In this document: piece after piece, positions 26,199 through 34,120 of the stretch
Layout of the letters: each line of letters starts with the position of its first letter
How positions within the stretch are numbered: position 1 is the first letter of the stretch
DNA from: an uncultured Pseudomonas sp.
GTDB lineage: Bacteria > Pseudomonadota > Gammaproteobacteria > Pseudomonadales > Pseudomonadaceae
Assembly: GCF_946885955.1 (NCBI RefSeq)
Contig: NZ_CAMPHI010000040.1
Span: 1 to 52,320, forward strand
DNA length: 52,320 nt
Direction of reading: 5' to 3'
Made by a program: the position numbers and the translations under genes
Notes under the pieces: generated by a model
Seen by the model: the letters and a program-made list of their open reading frames with translations, nothing else
What the model was told of the DNA's origin: nothing
Database searches by the model: none

Positions 26199-26627
26199 AT
26201 GAAGCGAAGTCATTGTTTTTCCTGGCTGCTGCCGCTTGTACTAATGTTGTCTTCTTGCTCCTCGCTGGCAGAGCCAGTTTGCACCGACTTCCTTGCATCT
26301 ATCAGTGAGAAACCGGCATTTGTCGAATACCTCGGCTGTAAGCAGGAAGTTGACAAGCAAGGTGCTCCGCTGACAGCTACCTATCGTGTGCTTGGTTCCA
26401 GTGCAATTGATGCCGAGCGGTACCTGCAAACAACTTTCGGGATGGAAGACCTGAAGCGTTATTGCTGTTCGTGGGATTCCACACCCCATTTCTTTCGAGA
26501 TAAATCCAGTGGCGTTGGATACCTTGTTGGTATGGCCTCTGAGGAAACGACAATCAGAACGCGGGAGTTGTGGCGGGAGATAGAATATTTTTATATCAAT
26601 ATGAGCGCTTACAGCGAAGATCCATAA
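26199..26627 (+). CDS. DUF4952 secreted/lipoprotein, likely immunity protein
   Basis: 142 aa with an N-terminal signal sequence (SWLLPLVLMLSSCSS) whose LSSC could be a lipobox. The mature part matches the DUF4952 pattern: CTDFLASISEKPAFVEYLGC, TATYRVLGSSAIDAERYL, and a C-terminal WREIEYFYINMS. It starts on the base after the effector stop codon, so the two are cotranslated. A periplasmic protein placed directly behind a predicted peptidoglycan-acting effector is most simply its immunity protein. This role is inferred from context, not from any known function of DUF4952. Confidence 0.75.
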   Translation: MKRSHCFSWLLPLVLMLSSCSSLAEPVCTDFLASISEKPAFVEYLGCKQEVDKQGAPLTATYRVLGSSAIDAERYLQTTFGMEDLKRYCCSWDSTPHFFRDKSSGVGYLVGMASEETTIRTRELWREIEYFYINMSAYSEDP

Positions 26628-26815
26628 AGTTGTACTAACTGATTGCGCTGGGTTTTCAGAGGGGATTACCCCGCCAGGAAGCGCCTGCAATGGACGCGAT
26701 GTTCCGAGATGGACCGGGCAGGGGTGAACCTAATGAGCACTTCTACGGTAAAGGCACTGCTGGCCTGTCAGGCTACAGGATCAGCAGCGCGATCAGTCTC
26801 TATCACGTCCAACTT
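26628..26815. other. Gap of 188 bp after the effector-immunity module
   Basis: The 3' sides of two convergent units meet here. No intrinsic terminator with a T-run and no further gene could be recognised. Confidence 0.4.
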
Positions 26816-27295
26816 CTAGCAGTCGAAGCCGTGCTGAGTGCGGTAGTACTCGACCTCTTCAGCGGGCATTTCCTTGAACAGCGCGCAGACGGTGAAGTTG
26901 CCCACCTGACGTCCGTTTTTCAGATAGCCCCAGTCGGTGATCTGTTCTCGGCCAAAGCGCAGTTGCTGGCCCCAGGTCACGCTCTTGACGATTTGCGGCT
27001 CGTTGGCCAGTTCGCCGATAAAGCCATCCTCGAGTGGCCGGAAACGAACGACCCAGAACGTCTCGATGCCGTAGGCATCAGTCACCATGACTTGCACCTT
27101 GTAGCCACTGGTATTGGCGGGTGGGTTGGCGGCCAGCTGGAGAAAGCCGTCCAGGCCGGCCTGGGCCTCGCGTACCGCCGCGGATATGGCGGGATCCTGG
27201 CGGTCCGCGGTGACGATTCGATTGCTGTCGGCTTCCGACGCCTGAAGTGTCGTCAGGCACAGTGAGAGCAGGGGAGCGATCAGGTAGGGGCGCAT
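26816..27295 (-). CDS. DUF2314 (YegJ-like) secreted protein
   Basis: 159 aa with a signal peptide (PYLIAPLLSLCLTTLQASEA). The body shows the DUF2314 pattern: KVQVMVTDAYGIETFWVVRF, GFIGELANEP, then ITDWGYLKNGRQVGNFTVCA. E. coli YegJ is the named relative; no function is established, though DUF2314 proteins are often found near toxins. Ribosome site AAAGGA lies 7 bases before the ATG. It is convergent with the DUF4952 gene and 188 bases from it. Confidence 0.88.
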   Translation of the reverse strand: MRPYLIAPLLSLCLTTLQASEADSNRIVTADRQDPAISAAVREAQAGLDGFLQLAANPPANTSGYKVQVMVTDAYGIETFWVVRFRPLEDGFIGELANEPQIVKSVTWGQQLRFGREQITDWGYLKNGRQVGNFTVCALFKEMPAEEVEYYRTQHGFDC

Positions 27296-27395
27296 AGTCG
27301 ATTCCTTTCGTTGTAGGCATGGGTGGTTATTTTTCGATCTCCAGCGCCTCGTCAGGGCGCTGGGCTGTTTCGCTGTTGGTTTTCTACTGTAGTCA

Positions 27396-27510
27396 TTATT
27401 CGAGCTGGGCGTACCAGACCAGTTCGCTATTATCCAGCTGCAGCTTGGCGTCCTCGTTGCCGTTGTCGGCGGCTAGCTCAGCCAGGTGTGGCGCTCGTCG
27501 TTGTCGGTCT
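27396..27510 (-). pseudogene. C-terminal gene fragment
   Basis: A minus-strand frame without a start codon reads APHLAELAADNGNEDAKLQL then DNSELVWYAQLE and a double stop (TAA TGA). It looks like the real end of a protein. The adjacent frame just upstream reads SDKTDNDERHTWL and would join it through a single frameshift. It lies 18 bases past the DUF3087 stop. It could be a remnant of a Sel1/repeat-type or immunity-type protein; I do not recognise the parent. Confidence 0.35.
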
Positions 27511-27527
27511 TATCCGAACCATTGCGC

Positions 27528-28058
27528 TCAAACGCCGATCTTCTTGACGGCCTCTAGCCAGGCGGAGTCCAGGCGGGGCTGATCGCCATTGAGCCCCATG
27601 TCGTCCATGTGTTGCCGGTGTTGCTCGATCTCTCCACGCATGTCGCTGAGGGCGCTGGAGTTACCGTCCAACTCGTGCATCTGGCTGACGCCCAGGTGGT
27701 AGAAGCGCAGCAGCTGCATGGCATTGAGGTCACTGGCCGCGACACCGGCATTGACGTGGTGCATGACGTTGGTGATGCGCATCAGGCTGCGCTTGAGCAG
27801 CCAGCCATAGACCGCCGCCGCCATCCAGGGTTGTGGCCAGAAGAGCATGCGCACCAACGCCACGGTCAGCACCAATGCGCTGATCACGGCGCCAATGTTC
27901 CAGCGAAAGTTGTCGCCCCCCGGAGTACCGAACAGCATGACTGCTCCGGTGGAGAGCAGCATCGCCAGGGCGATGAACGTCAGCGCGACTATCAGGGTGC
28001 TGCGACGGGTTTGTCGGCGGTATGTCTCGGGGTTCAATTGTTGGATTTCGAAGATCAC
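27528..28058 (-). CDS. DUF3087 membrane protein
   Basis: 176 aa. It matches the DUF3087 family: FEIQQLNPETYRRQTRRSTL, two membrane helices (about 22-45 and 55-75), then a helical cytoplasmic tail (MHHVNAGVAASDLNAMQLLR). There is no ATG; the GTG at 28058 places the start exactly where the family begins (MIFEIQQL), so I use it, although its ribosome site is weak. The frame runs 42 codons further upstream, but that part overlaps likely promoter DNA. The function is unknown. Confidence 0.78.
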   Translation of the reverse strand: MIFEIQQLNPETYRRQTRRSTLIVALTFIALAMLLSTGAVMLFGTPGGDNFRWNIGAVISALVLTVALVRMLFWPQPWMAAAVYGWLLKRSLMRITNVMHHVNAGVAASDLNAMQLLRFYHLGVSQMHELDGNSSALSDMRGEIEQHRQHMDDMGLNGDQPRLDSAWLEAVKKIGV

Positions 28059-28582
28059 GGCCACGGGCGGTCTCGCTGGTTGGATGGGGAACGGCGCTTG
28101 GCCGATGGCGTATTGGAAAGCCCGGCCGTTGTGGCTGTCGAGCGCTATCGCGTGACTTTCCCTCGGGAACGCGCGCTGAACCAAATTTTACGCCTGCGCT
28201 CTGATGCTCCATACCGCGTTGCAACGCCCGATCCAGAGGGGGAGGCAGACAATGTGCCGGAGTACTTTCACGTCATCGAAGCTTCCTCGCCGGCCGAGCA
28301 AGCGATTGCGGCTTTAGCGCCGCAGTCATCCAACCCCCTGCCACACCGGTGATCTTGACCGCGTGACGGCGACTGTCACGGGGTAGCCGCCTCGAACCTG
28401 TAGTCCGTTGCTCGCGACGGTCGCCGCGGTGACGGGTTTCTCCAGTAATCATTCCTTCACATGTGTCCGGCTAGGATGCTCCCTCGTTTGCGGGAGCCCT
28501 GGGGTAGCCGTAGCCCCGGGACGAAGCTACAGGCGGTCAGCGGCAGTGGGCGATAGCGCACAACGACAACAAGGTGCCGAGT
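28059..28582. other. Divergent 524-bp gap before ugd
   Basis: It holds the promoters of the DUF3087 gene and the ugd operon. A 5-bp-arm inverted repeat GTGAC-GGCGACT-GTCAC lies at 28363-28379. Short plus-strand frames (to 28352) have no start with a ribosome site and resemble nothing known. No gene is called. Confidence 0.4.
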
Positions 28583-29926
28583 GTGAAAGTCAGCATTTTT
28601 GGAACCGGCTATGTGGGTCTGACCCAAGCGGCTTGCCTGGCCCAGGTGGGGCACCAGGTGTGTTGCGTCGACACCGACGAAGACCGCGTCGCGCTGCTCA
28701 AACGGGGACAATCGCCGATCTACGAGCCGGGGGTCGAAGCCTTGCTGCAAGGCAACCTTGCCGCAGGGCGTCTGAGCTTCACGGCTGATGCGGCGGCCGG
28801 GGTGGCCTTTGCCGAGGTCATATTCATCGCCGTCGGCACCCCGGCGGCCGAAGATGGCGCTGCCGATCTGCAATACGTGTTCGCCGTCGCCGATGCAATT
28901 GCCGAGCACGCCGTGGAACCCAAGGTGGTGCTCAACAAATCCACTTCGCCGGTGGGCACCGCCCGGCGCCTGCAAGGGCGTATCCGTGCTGGCTTGGCCC
29001 GGCAGGGTCGCGACTTGGCGATTGCGGTGCTCGCCAACCCGGAGTTCCTCAAGGAAGGCTCGGCGCTCGACGACTGCATGCGCCCCGAGCGCATCATCGT
29101 CGGCACCGATGACGAACGCCACGTCGAACTGGTCCGCGAGCTTTACAAACCCTTCAGCCGCAGCCACGAAAAGCTGATCGTGATGGACAGCCGCAGTGCC
29201 GAACTGACCAAGTACGCGGCCAACTGCCTGCTCGCCACCAAAATCTCCTTTATCAACGAAATGGCCAATCTCGCCGAGCGTCTGGGCGCCGATATCGAGA
29301 TGGTGCGCAAGGGCATCGGCTCCGACTCGCGTATTGGGTACGACTTCATCTATGCCGGTTGCGGCTATGGCGGCTCCTGCTTCCCGAAAGACATTCAGGC
29401 GCTGCAGCGTCTTGCGCAGGCAAGCGGCTACCAGCCGCAGCTGTTGGAAGCCGTCGAAGCGATCAACCAGCGGCAGAAACAGAAGCTCTTCGCCAGCATT
29501 CGAGAGCACTACAACGACGACATCAGCGGCAAGACCTTCGCCATCTGGGGCCTGTCGTTCAAACCGAATACCGACGATATGCGCGAAGCACCCAGTCGTG
29601 TGCTGTTGCAGGCTCTCTGGACGGCGGGGGCACGCGTCCGCGCTTTCGATCCCAAGGCCATGCATGAGGCCCAGCGCATCTATGGCGAGCATCCCGGCCT
29701 GTACCTGGCCGAGAGCAAGGAGGAGGCTCTCGAGGGGGCGCACGCGCTGGTGATCCTCACCGAGTGGCTGAACTTTCGCGTCGTCGACTTCGGCCTGCTG
29801 CGCCAGCGCCTGATCGATGGGGCGGTGTTCGATGGGCGCAATATTTTCGAGCCGAAACAGTTGGCGCGTGAAGGGCTGACCTATTACTCCATCGGCCGTG
29901 CGAGCAGTGGAGCGGGGCGGCCATGA
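28583..29926 (+). CDS. ugd: UDP-glucose 6-dehydrogenase
   Basis: 447 aa. It oxidises UDP-glucose twice with NAD+ to UDP-glucuronate. Motifs: N-terminal VSIFGTGYVGLTQAACLAQV, the central helix region AELTKYAANCLLATKISFIN, and catalytic Cys266 in GYGGSCFPKDIQAL. I choose the GTG at 28583 (MKVSIFGTG, the usual family start), with AAGGT about 7 bases upstream; a GTG three codons earlier is also open. It is first gene of a six-gene unit. The stop overlaps the epimerase start by ATGA, so its product is evidently meant for the epimerase. Confidence 0.95.
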   Translation: MKVSIFGTGYVGLTQAACLAQVGHQVCCVDTDEDRVALLKRGQSPIYEPGVEALLQGNLAAGRLSFTADAAAGVAFAEVIFIAVGTPAAEDGAADLQYVFAVADAIAEHAVEPKVVLNKSTSPVGTARRLQGRIRAGLARQGRDLAIAVLANPEFLKEGSALDDCMRPERIIVGTDDERHVELVRELYKPFSRSHEKLIVMDSRSAELTKYAANCLLATKISFINEMANLAERLGADIEMVRKGIGSDSRIGYDFIYAGCGYGGSCFPKDIQALQRLAQASGYQPQLLEAVEAINQRQKQKLFASIREHYNDDISGKTFAIWGLSFKPNTDDMREAPSRVLLQALWTAGARVRAFDPKAMHEAQRIYGEHPGLYLAESKEEALEGAHALVILTEWLNFRVVDFGLLRQRLIDGAVFDGRNIFEPKQLAREGLTYYSIGRASSGAGRP

Positions 29927-30915
29927 GGTTTCTCGTGACCGGCGCCGCTGGATTCATCGGTTTTCATACGGCCAGGCGCCTGTGCCAGGCCGGCCATCAG
30001 GTCATCGGGCTCGATAACCTGAACGACTATTACAGCGTCGAGCTGAAACAGGCCCGGCTGTCGCAGTTGTCGGGGATGGCCAATTTTTCCTTCCAGTGCT
30101 GCGATATCGCCGACGCGGGGGACATCCAGGCGCTATTCCAGACGCATCGGTTCGAACGGGTCATTCACCTCGCTGCGCAGGCCGGCGTGCGTTACTCGCT
30201 GGAAAATCCCCGCGCCTATGCCGACGCCAACCTGAGCGGCTTTCTGAATATCCTCGAAGGCTGTCGGCACAACGCCGTCGGGCATCTGGTCTACGCCTCC
30301 AGCAGCTCGGTCTATGGCCTCAACAGCAAGGTACCGTTCGCCATCGAAGACGCCGTCGACCAGCCGATCTCGCTGTACGCGGCGACCAAGCGTGCCAATG
30401 AACTGATGGCCCACAGCTACGCCCATCTCTATCGGATCCCCACCACCGGCCTGCGTTTCTTCACCGTTTATGGTCCCTGGGGGCGGCCGGACATGGCGCC
30501 CTTCAAGTTCACCAGGGCGATCCTCGACGGCCAGCCGATCGACATTTACAACCATGGCGACATGTCGCGGGATTTCACCTACATCGACGACGTCGTCGAA
30601 GGCATCGTGCGCATCCAGGATTGTCCGCCGCCCTATGCCGACGAGTCGGAAGCGGTCCGGCTGGGCGTGCCGGCGCGGTTATTCAATATCGGCCTGGGAT
30701 CGCCGGTACGCCTGCTCGACTTCGTCGGCTGTATCGAAACGGCTACCGGCAGCCAGGCGATCAAGCGGATGCAGCCCATGCAGGCCGGAGACGTACCGCA
30801 AACCTGGGCCGATACCGACGCCCTGGCCCGGCGCACCGGCTTTCGTCCCGGCACGCCACTGCACGAGGGGGTGACACGCTTTGTCGACTGGTACCGCAGC
30901 TTTTATGGAGTCTGA
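29923..30915 (+). CDS. NAD-dependent epimerase, UDP-glucuronate 4-epimerase type
   Basis: 330-aa extended SDR. Cofactor motif GAAGFIGFHTARRL, then DNLNDYYSVELKQARL, which is the diagnostic segment of UDP-glucuronate 4-epimerases (LpsL/CapI/GAE type). Catalytic Ser in ASSSSVYG and Tyr152-x3-Lys156 (YAATK), followed by RFFTVYGPWGRPDMAPFKF. It should convert UDP-GlcA to UDP-GalA. Length and motifs fit the family fully. It is translationally coupled to ugd, which supplies the substrate. Confidence 0.92.
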   Translation: MRFLVTGAAGFIGFHTARRLCQAGHQVIGLDNLNDYYSVELKQARLSQLSGMANFSFQCCDIADAGDIQALFQTHRFERVIHLAAQAGVRYSLENPRAYADANLSGFLNILEGCRHNAVGHLVYASSSSVYGLNSKVPFAIEDAVDQPISLYAATKRANELMAHSYAHLYRIPTTGLRFFTVYGPWGRPDMAPFKFTRAILDGQPIDIYNHGDMSRDFTYIDDVVEGIVRIQDCPPPYADESEAVRLGVPARLFNIGLGSPVRLLDFVGCIETATGSQAIKRMQPMQAGDVPQTWADTDALARRTGFRPGTPLHEGVTRFVDWYRSFYGV

Positions 30916-30992
30916 GTCTTATGGAGCCTGAGTCGATGGGGCAGCCCGAGCAATCAACCTGCGTCGGCCGGCGGCAACAGAGGAATCTGGCG

Positions 30993-31691
30993 ATGCTGAA
31001 CCCGCGCGTGCTCGGCAAGGGCCTGGCGTTCATCCTCAGTCTGGCGTTGCTCGGCTATCTGTTCGATGGCAGCGACCTTGGCAAAGCCATTAACGCGAGC
31101 TGGATCGATGCCCATATTCGTGGCCATGGCCTGCAGGGCGCGCTGCTGTTCCTGGCCGTGGGCGCGCTGTTCACCGCGCTGGGCCTGCCGCGGCAGATCA
31201 TCGCCTTTCTCGCCGGCTATGCCTTTGGCCTGCTGGCCGGCACGCTGCTCGGAATCCTGGCCGCGTTGCTCGGTTGCCTGGTCACATTTCTCTATGCCCG
31301 ACTGTTCGGCAGGGGCTTGCTGCGCGACCGACTTGGCGGGCGCGCCGCGCGCTTCGACCGTTTCGTGCAGCGCCATCCGTTCGCGATGATCCTGCTGATT
31401 CGCCTGTTACCCATCGGTAGCAACCTCCTGACCAACCTCGCTGCCGGCGTTTCCAGCGTCCGCATTTGGCCTTTTCTGGCCGCCAGCTTGGTCGGTTACC
31501 TACCGCAGACCCTGGTTTTTACGCTGGTTGGCAGTGGCATCAATGTCGCGCCGGTGTGGCGCATCGGCGCCGCCTCCGTGCTGTTTCTGGGGTCCGCCAT
31601 GCTCGGCGCCTACCTGTACCACCGCTATCGTCACGGACTCAGCATCGACGAGCGGGTCGATGCCGCGCTCGGTGAGGCGGAGCAATCCTGA
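30993..31691 (+). CDS. TVP38/TMEM64 (VTT) family membrane protein
   Basis: 232 aa with about five or six membrane segments and the VTT core LPRQIIAFLAGYAFGLLAGT, then a cytoplasmic basic stretch and RLLPIGSNLLTNLAAGVSS. VTT/DedA relatives move polyprenyl phosphate or other lipids across the membrane. In this operon a role in handling the lipid carrier of a sugar would make sense, but this is inference. The ATG at 30993 has GAGGA 8 bases upstream; an ATG at 30921 in the same frame with GGAG 10 bases away would add 24 polar residues. Confidence 0.85.
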   Translation: MLNPRVLGKGLAFILSLALLGYLFDGSDLGKAINASWIDAHIRGHGLQGALLFLAVGALFTALGLPRQIIAFLAGYAFGLLAGTLLGILAALLGCLVTFLYARLFGRGLLRDRLGGRAARFDRFVQRHPFAMILLIRLLPIGSNLLTNLAAGVSSVRIWPFLAASLVGYLPQTLVFTLVGSGINVAPVWRIGAASVLFLGSAMLGAYLYHRYRHGLSIDERVDAALGEAEQS

Positions 31692-31744
31692 ATCTGTATA
31701 TGACCATTTCCAGGGCCATCCCCTGATCGACTCGAGCGACAGCA

Positions 31745-32509
31745 ATGAACACACCTCATGGATCCAGCATGCCGACCAAACCCGAGCTTTCCGTATTGAT
31801 CCCGGCGAAGAATGAAGCCGATAACCTGCCGACCCTGCTCGAGGAGGTCCGTCAGGCGCTGGTCGGTGAGAACTTCGAGTTGATCGTGGTCGACGATGGC
31901 AGCAGCGACGACACGCTCTCGCGATTGCTTGCACTCAAGCACGCCGGCTACCCACAACTGCGCATCCTCAGTCATGCGCGCTCGCTCGGCCAGAGCACCT
32001 CGATCTACCACGCCGCGCGGGCCGCGCAGGGCGCCTGGCTGGTCACACTGGATGGCGATGGGCAGAACGACCCGGCGGATATCCCCGGCATGCTCGCCAT
32101 CGTCCGTGCGGTGGATGCGCCGCAAGGTCTGAAATTGATCGCCGGCCACCGGGTTAACCGCCGCGATACCGCCAGCAAACGCTGGGCCTCGCGTTTCGCC
32201 AATCGCCTGCGGGGGTATCTGCTCAAGGACAACAGCCCGGATACCGGCTGCGGGTTGAAGCTGATCGAGCGCGATGCCTTTCTCAGCCTGCCTTACTTCG
32301 ACCATATGCACCGCTTTATCCCGGCGCTGATCCAGCGTCACCAGGGTTCGATGCGGGTCCATCCGGTCAATCACCGCCCGCGGGGCGCCGGGGTGTCCAA
32401 GTACGGCAATCTGGACCGCGCGCTGGTGGGCATTCTCGATCTGTTCGGCGTCTGGTGGCTGATCCGCCGCACGCGCTTCAATGCCATCCCGCGCGAACTG
32501 GAGCCTTAG
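31745..32509 (+). CDS. GT2 glycosyltransferase (polyprenyl-phosphate sugar synthase type)
   Basis: 254 aa. It has the GT-A fold of dolichol-phosphate-mannose-synthase-like enzymes: LSVLIPAKNEADNLPTLLEE, VVDDGSSDDT, LDGDGQNDPADIP (metal site), then DTGCGLKLIERDAF and RPRGAGVSKYGNL. Unlike ArnC it ends without a pair of C-terminal membrane helices. With an ArnT-like GT39 gene next to it and UDP-GalA synthesis upstream, it likely loads undecaprenyl phosphate with a uronic acid, as RgtE does in Rhizobium. The ATG at 31745 has only a weak ribosome site. Confidence 0.88.
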   Translation: MNTPHGSSMPTKPELSVLIPAKNEADNLPTLLEEVRQALVGENFELIVVDDGSSDDTLSRLLALKHAGYPQLRILSHARSLGQSTSIYHAARAAQGAWLVTLDGDGQNDPADIPGMLAIVRAVDAPQGLKLIAGHRVNRRDTASKRWASRFANRLRGYLLKDNSPDTGCGLKLIERDAFLSLPYFDHMHRFIPALIQRHQGSMRVHPVNHRPRGAGVSKYGNLDRALVGILDLFGVWWLIRRTRFNAIPRELEP

Positions 32510-32510
32510 C

Positions 32511-34061
32511 ATGGGTCGTATCGCCCACCTGATCAGGCATCTGTCCCGCTCCCGGTCCGGCGCGTTGCTGTTTTTGCTGTTGCTGGCGGTAGTGTTGCTC
32601 GGCGCAGGGCTCGGCCTGCGTCAGCCATCCAATGTCGACGAGGAGCGCTTCCTCGGTGTGGCCCTGGAAATGCTCCAGGGCGGCGGCTGGCTGATTCCCC
32701 ATCGCGCCGGCGAAATTTACCCGGACAAGCCGCCGCTATTCATGTGGGCGGTCGCCGCTCTGATCGAGCTGGGTATCGCGCCGAGGATCGCCCTGTTCCT
32801 TCCGGCCCTGCTGGCGGGCGTGATAGCGACCGCCTGCCTGCACGACCTTGGCTGCAGGCTGTGGAATAGTCGCGTCGGGATGCTTGCCGGCCTGTTGTTT
32901 CTCGCCACCTATCAAACCTACAGCATCCTGCGTGCCGGGCAGATCGATGGCTTCCTGATGCTGTGGATCGCCATCGGCTTCTACGGCATGGTTCGCCATT
33001 TGCTGCTCGGGCCGGATTGGCGCTGGTTCTATGTCGCCTGCGCGGCCATGGGGTTCGGTGTGATCAGCAAAGGCGTGGGTTTTCTCCCCGCATTGATGCT
33101 GATCCCTTACGCCTATGCCGTTCGCCACAACTGGCGCCAGGTCGCGCACATGCCCGGCGAAGCCCGGGCCTGGGCGCTGGGACTGCTCGTCGCGCTGGCG
33201 GCCATGGCGACCTGGCTGCTGCCGCTGGTGATCAAGATCGGTCTGTTCGGTGACGAGGCGAGCCGCGCCTACCTGGAGGAAATTCTGCTGAAGCAGACGG
33301 CCAGGCGCTACGCCGATGCCTGGCACCACCGCGAGCCGTTCTGGTACTTCTTCACCAATGTTATTCCGAAGAACTGGCTGCCGCTGATCCTGGCATTACC
33401 CTGGATGCTGCTCGCCTGGCGGCGTCAACTCGCCAAGCAGGATGCGCGCTATCTGCTGCTGTTGGGCTGGGTGGTGCTGGTATTGGTGTTCTTCAGCCTC
33501 AGCAGTGGCAAGCGCAAGATCTACATCTACCCGGCGATCCCCGCGTTGGTTCTGGCCATGGCACCGCTGTTGCCGTGGCTGCTGCGGCGCTGGTTCGCCC
33601 GGCGCCCGCGGGCGCGCGCGATATTCCTCGGCCTGACCCTGTTCTGGTTCGGCGCCTGGTTTCTCCGTGGTTTTATCGAACCGCTCAAGGACGGGGTGCC
33701 TCCGCGGAAAATCCTGATGACCGAGGTGGCCGACATCACCCGGGGCGCCGAGCTGATGCTGACCGGCTGGCGCGAGGGGCACTGGCTGTATGCGCGTCAG
33801 CCGCTGGTGCATTTCGGCATGGGCGCGCCAGCGCAGGCCGAGGATGCTGCCGTCTGGCTGCGCAGCCATCCCGACGCCTACGCGCTGATCCGCGCCAGTG
33901 CGCTGTCCCGCTGCTTCAGCGAAGAAAACGCTCGCCGTGTTGGCGATGGCGACGACGAGGATTGGTACCTGGTGCAGGCCGATGCCGACAATGGCCAGTG
34001 CCAACGTCCTGCCCCCTCTCGGCAGCCGTATCGTTTTTCCTGGAACTCAGCGCTGGACTGA
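32511..34061 (+). CDS. ArnT-like GT39 glycosyltransferase (lipid A/LPS sugar transferase)
   Basis: 516-aa polytopic protein, about eleven or twelve membrane segments followed by a periplasmic C-terminal domain. The first periplasmic loop carries the catalytic Asp43 (NVDEERFLGVALEMLQGGGW) and YPDKPPLFMW, both characteristic of ArnT/RgtD-type transferases. These take a sugar from undecaprenyl phosphate and add it to lipid A or LPS core on the outer face of the inner membrane. The sugar is probably galacturonic (or glucuronic) acid given the upstream ugd and epimerase and the absence of the arnA/arnB genes needed for aminoarabinose. It begins 1 base after the GT2 stop. Confidence 0.88.
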   Translation: MGRIAHLIRHLSRSRSGALLFLLLLAVVLLGAGLGLRQPSNVDEERFLGVALEMLQGGGWLIPHRAGEIYPDKPPLFMWAVAALIELGIAPRIALFLPALLAGVIATACLHDLGCRLWNSRVGMLAGLLFLATYQTYSILRAGQIDGFLMLWIAIGFYGMVRHLLLGPDWRWFYVACAAMGFGVISKGVGFLPALMLIPYAYAVRHNWRQVAHMPGEARAWALGLLVALAAMATWLLPLVIKIGLFGDEASRAYLEEILLKQTARRYADAWHHREPFWYFFTNVIPKNWLPLILALPWMLLAWRRQLAKQDARYLLLLGWVVLVLVFFSLSSGKRKIYIYPAIPALVLAMAPLLPWLLRRWFARRPRARAIFLGLTLFWFGAWFLRGFIEPLKDGVPPRKILMTEVADITRGAELMLTGWREGHWLYARQPLVHFGMGAPAQAEDAAVWLRSHPDAYALIRASALSRCFSEENARRVGDGDDEDWYLVQADADNGQCQRPAPSRQPYRFSWNSALD

Positions 34062-34120
34062 TGCTCTGAACCGGTGGCTGTTACGCCTCGCGGCACCCAC
34101 CCCGATTGGGGACATCCCTT

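Noticed and set aside
28070..28352. Plus-strand frame ending SSPAEQAIAALAPQSSNPLPH before ugd
   Set aside because: It is part of a frame antisense to the DUF3087 gene. No start with a ribosome site, no family resemblance.
28583..34061. arn (aminoarabinose) operon
   Set aside because: ugd, GT2 and an ArnT-like gene are present, but ArnA, ArnB and ArnD are missing and a UDP-GlcA 4-epimerase is in their place. The GT2 also lacks the ArnC membrane helices.
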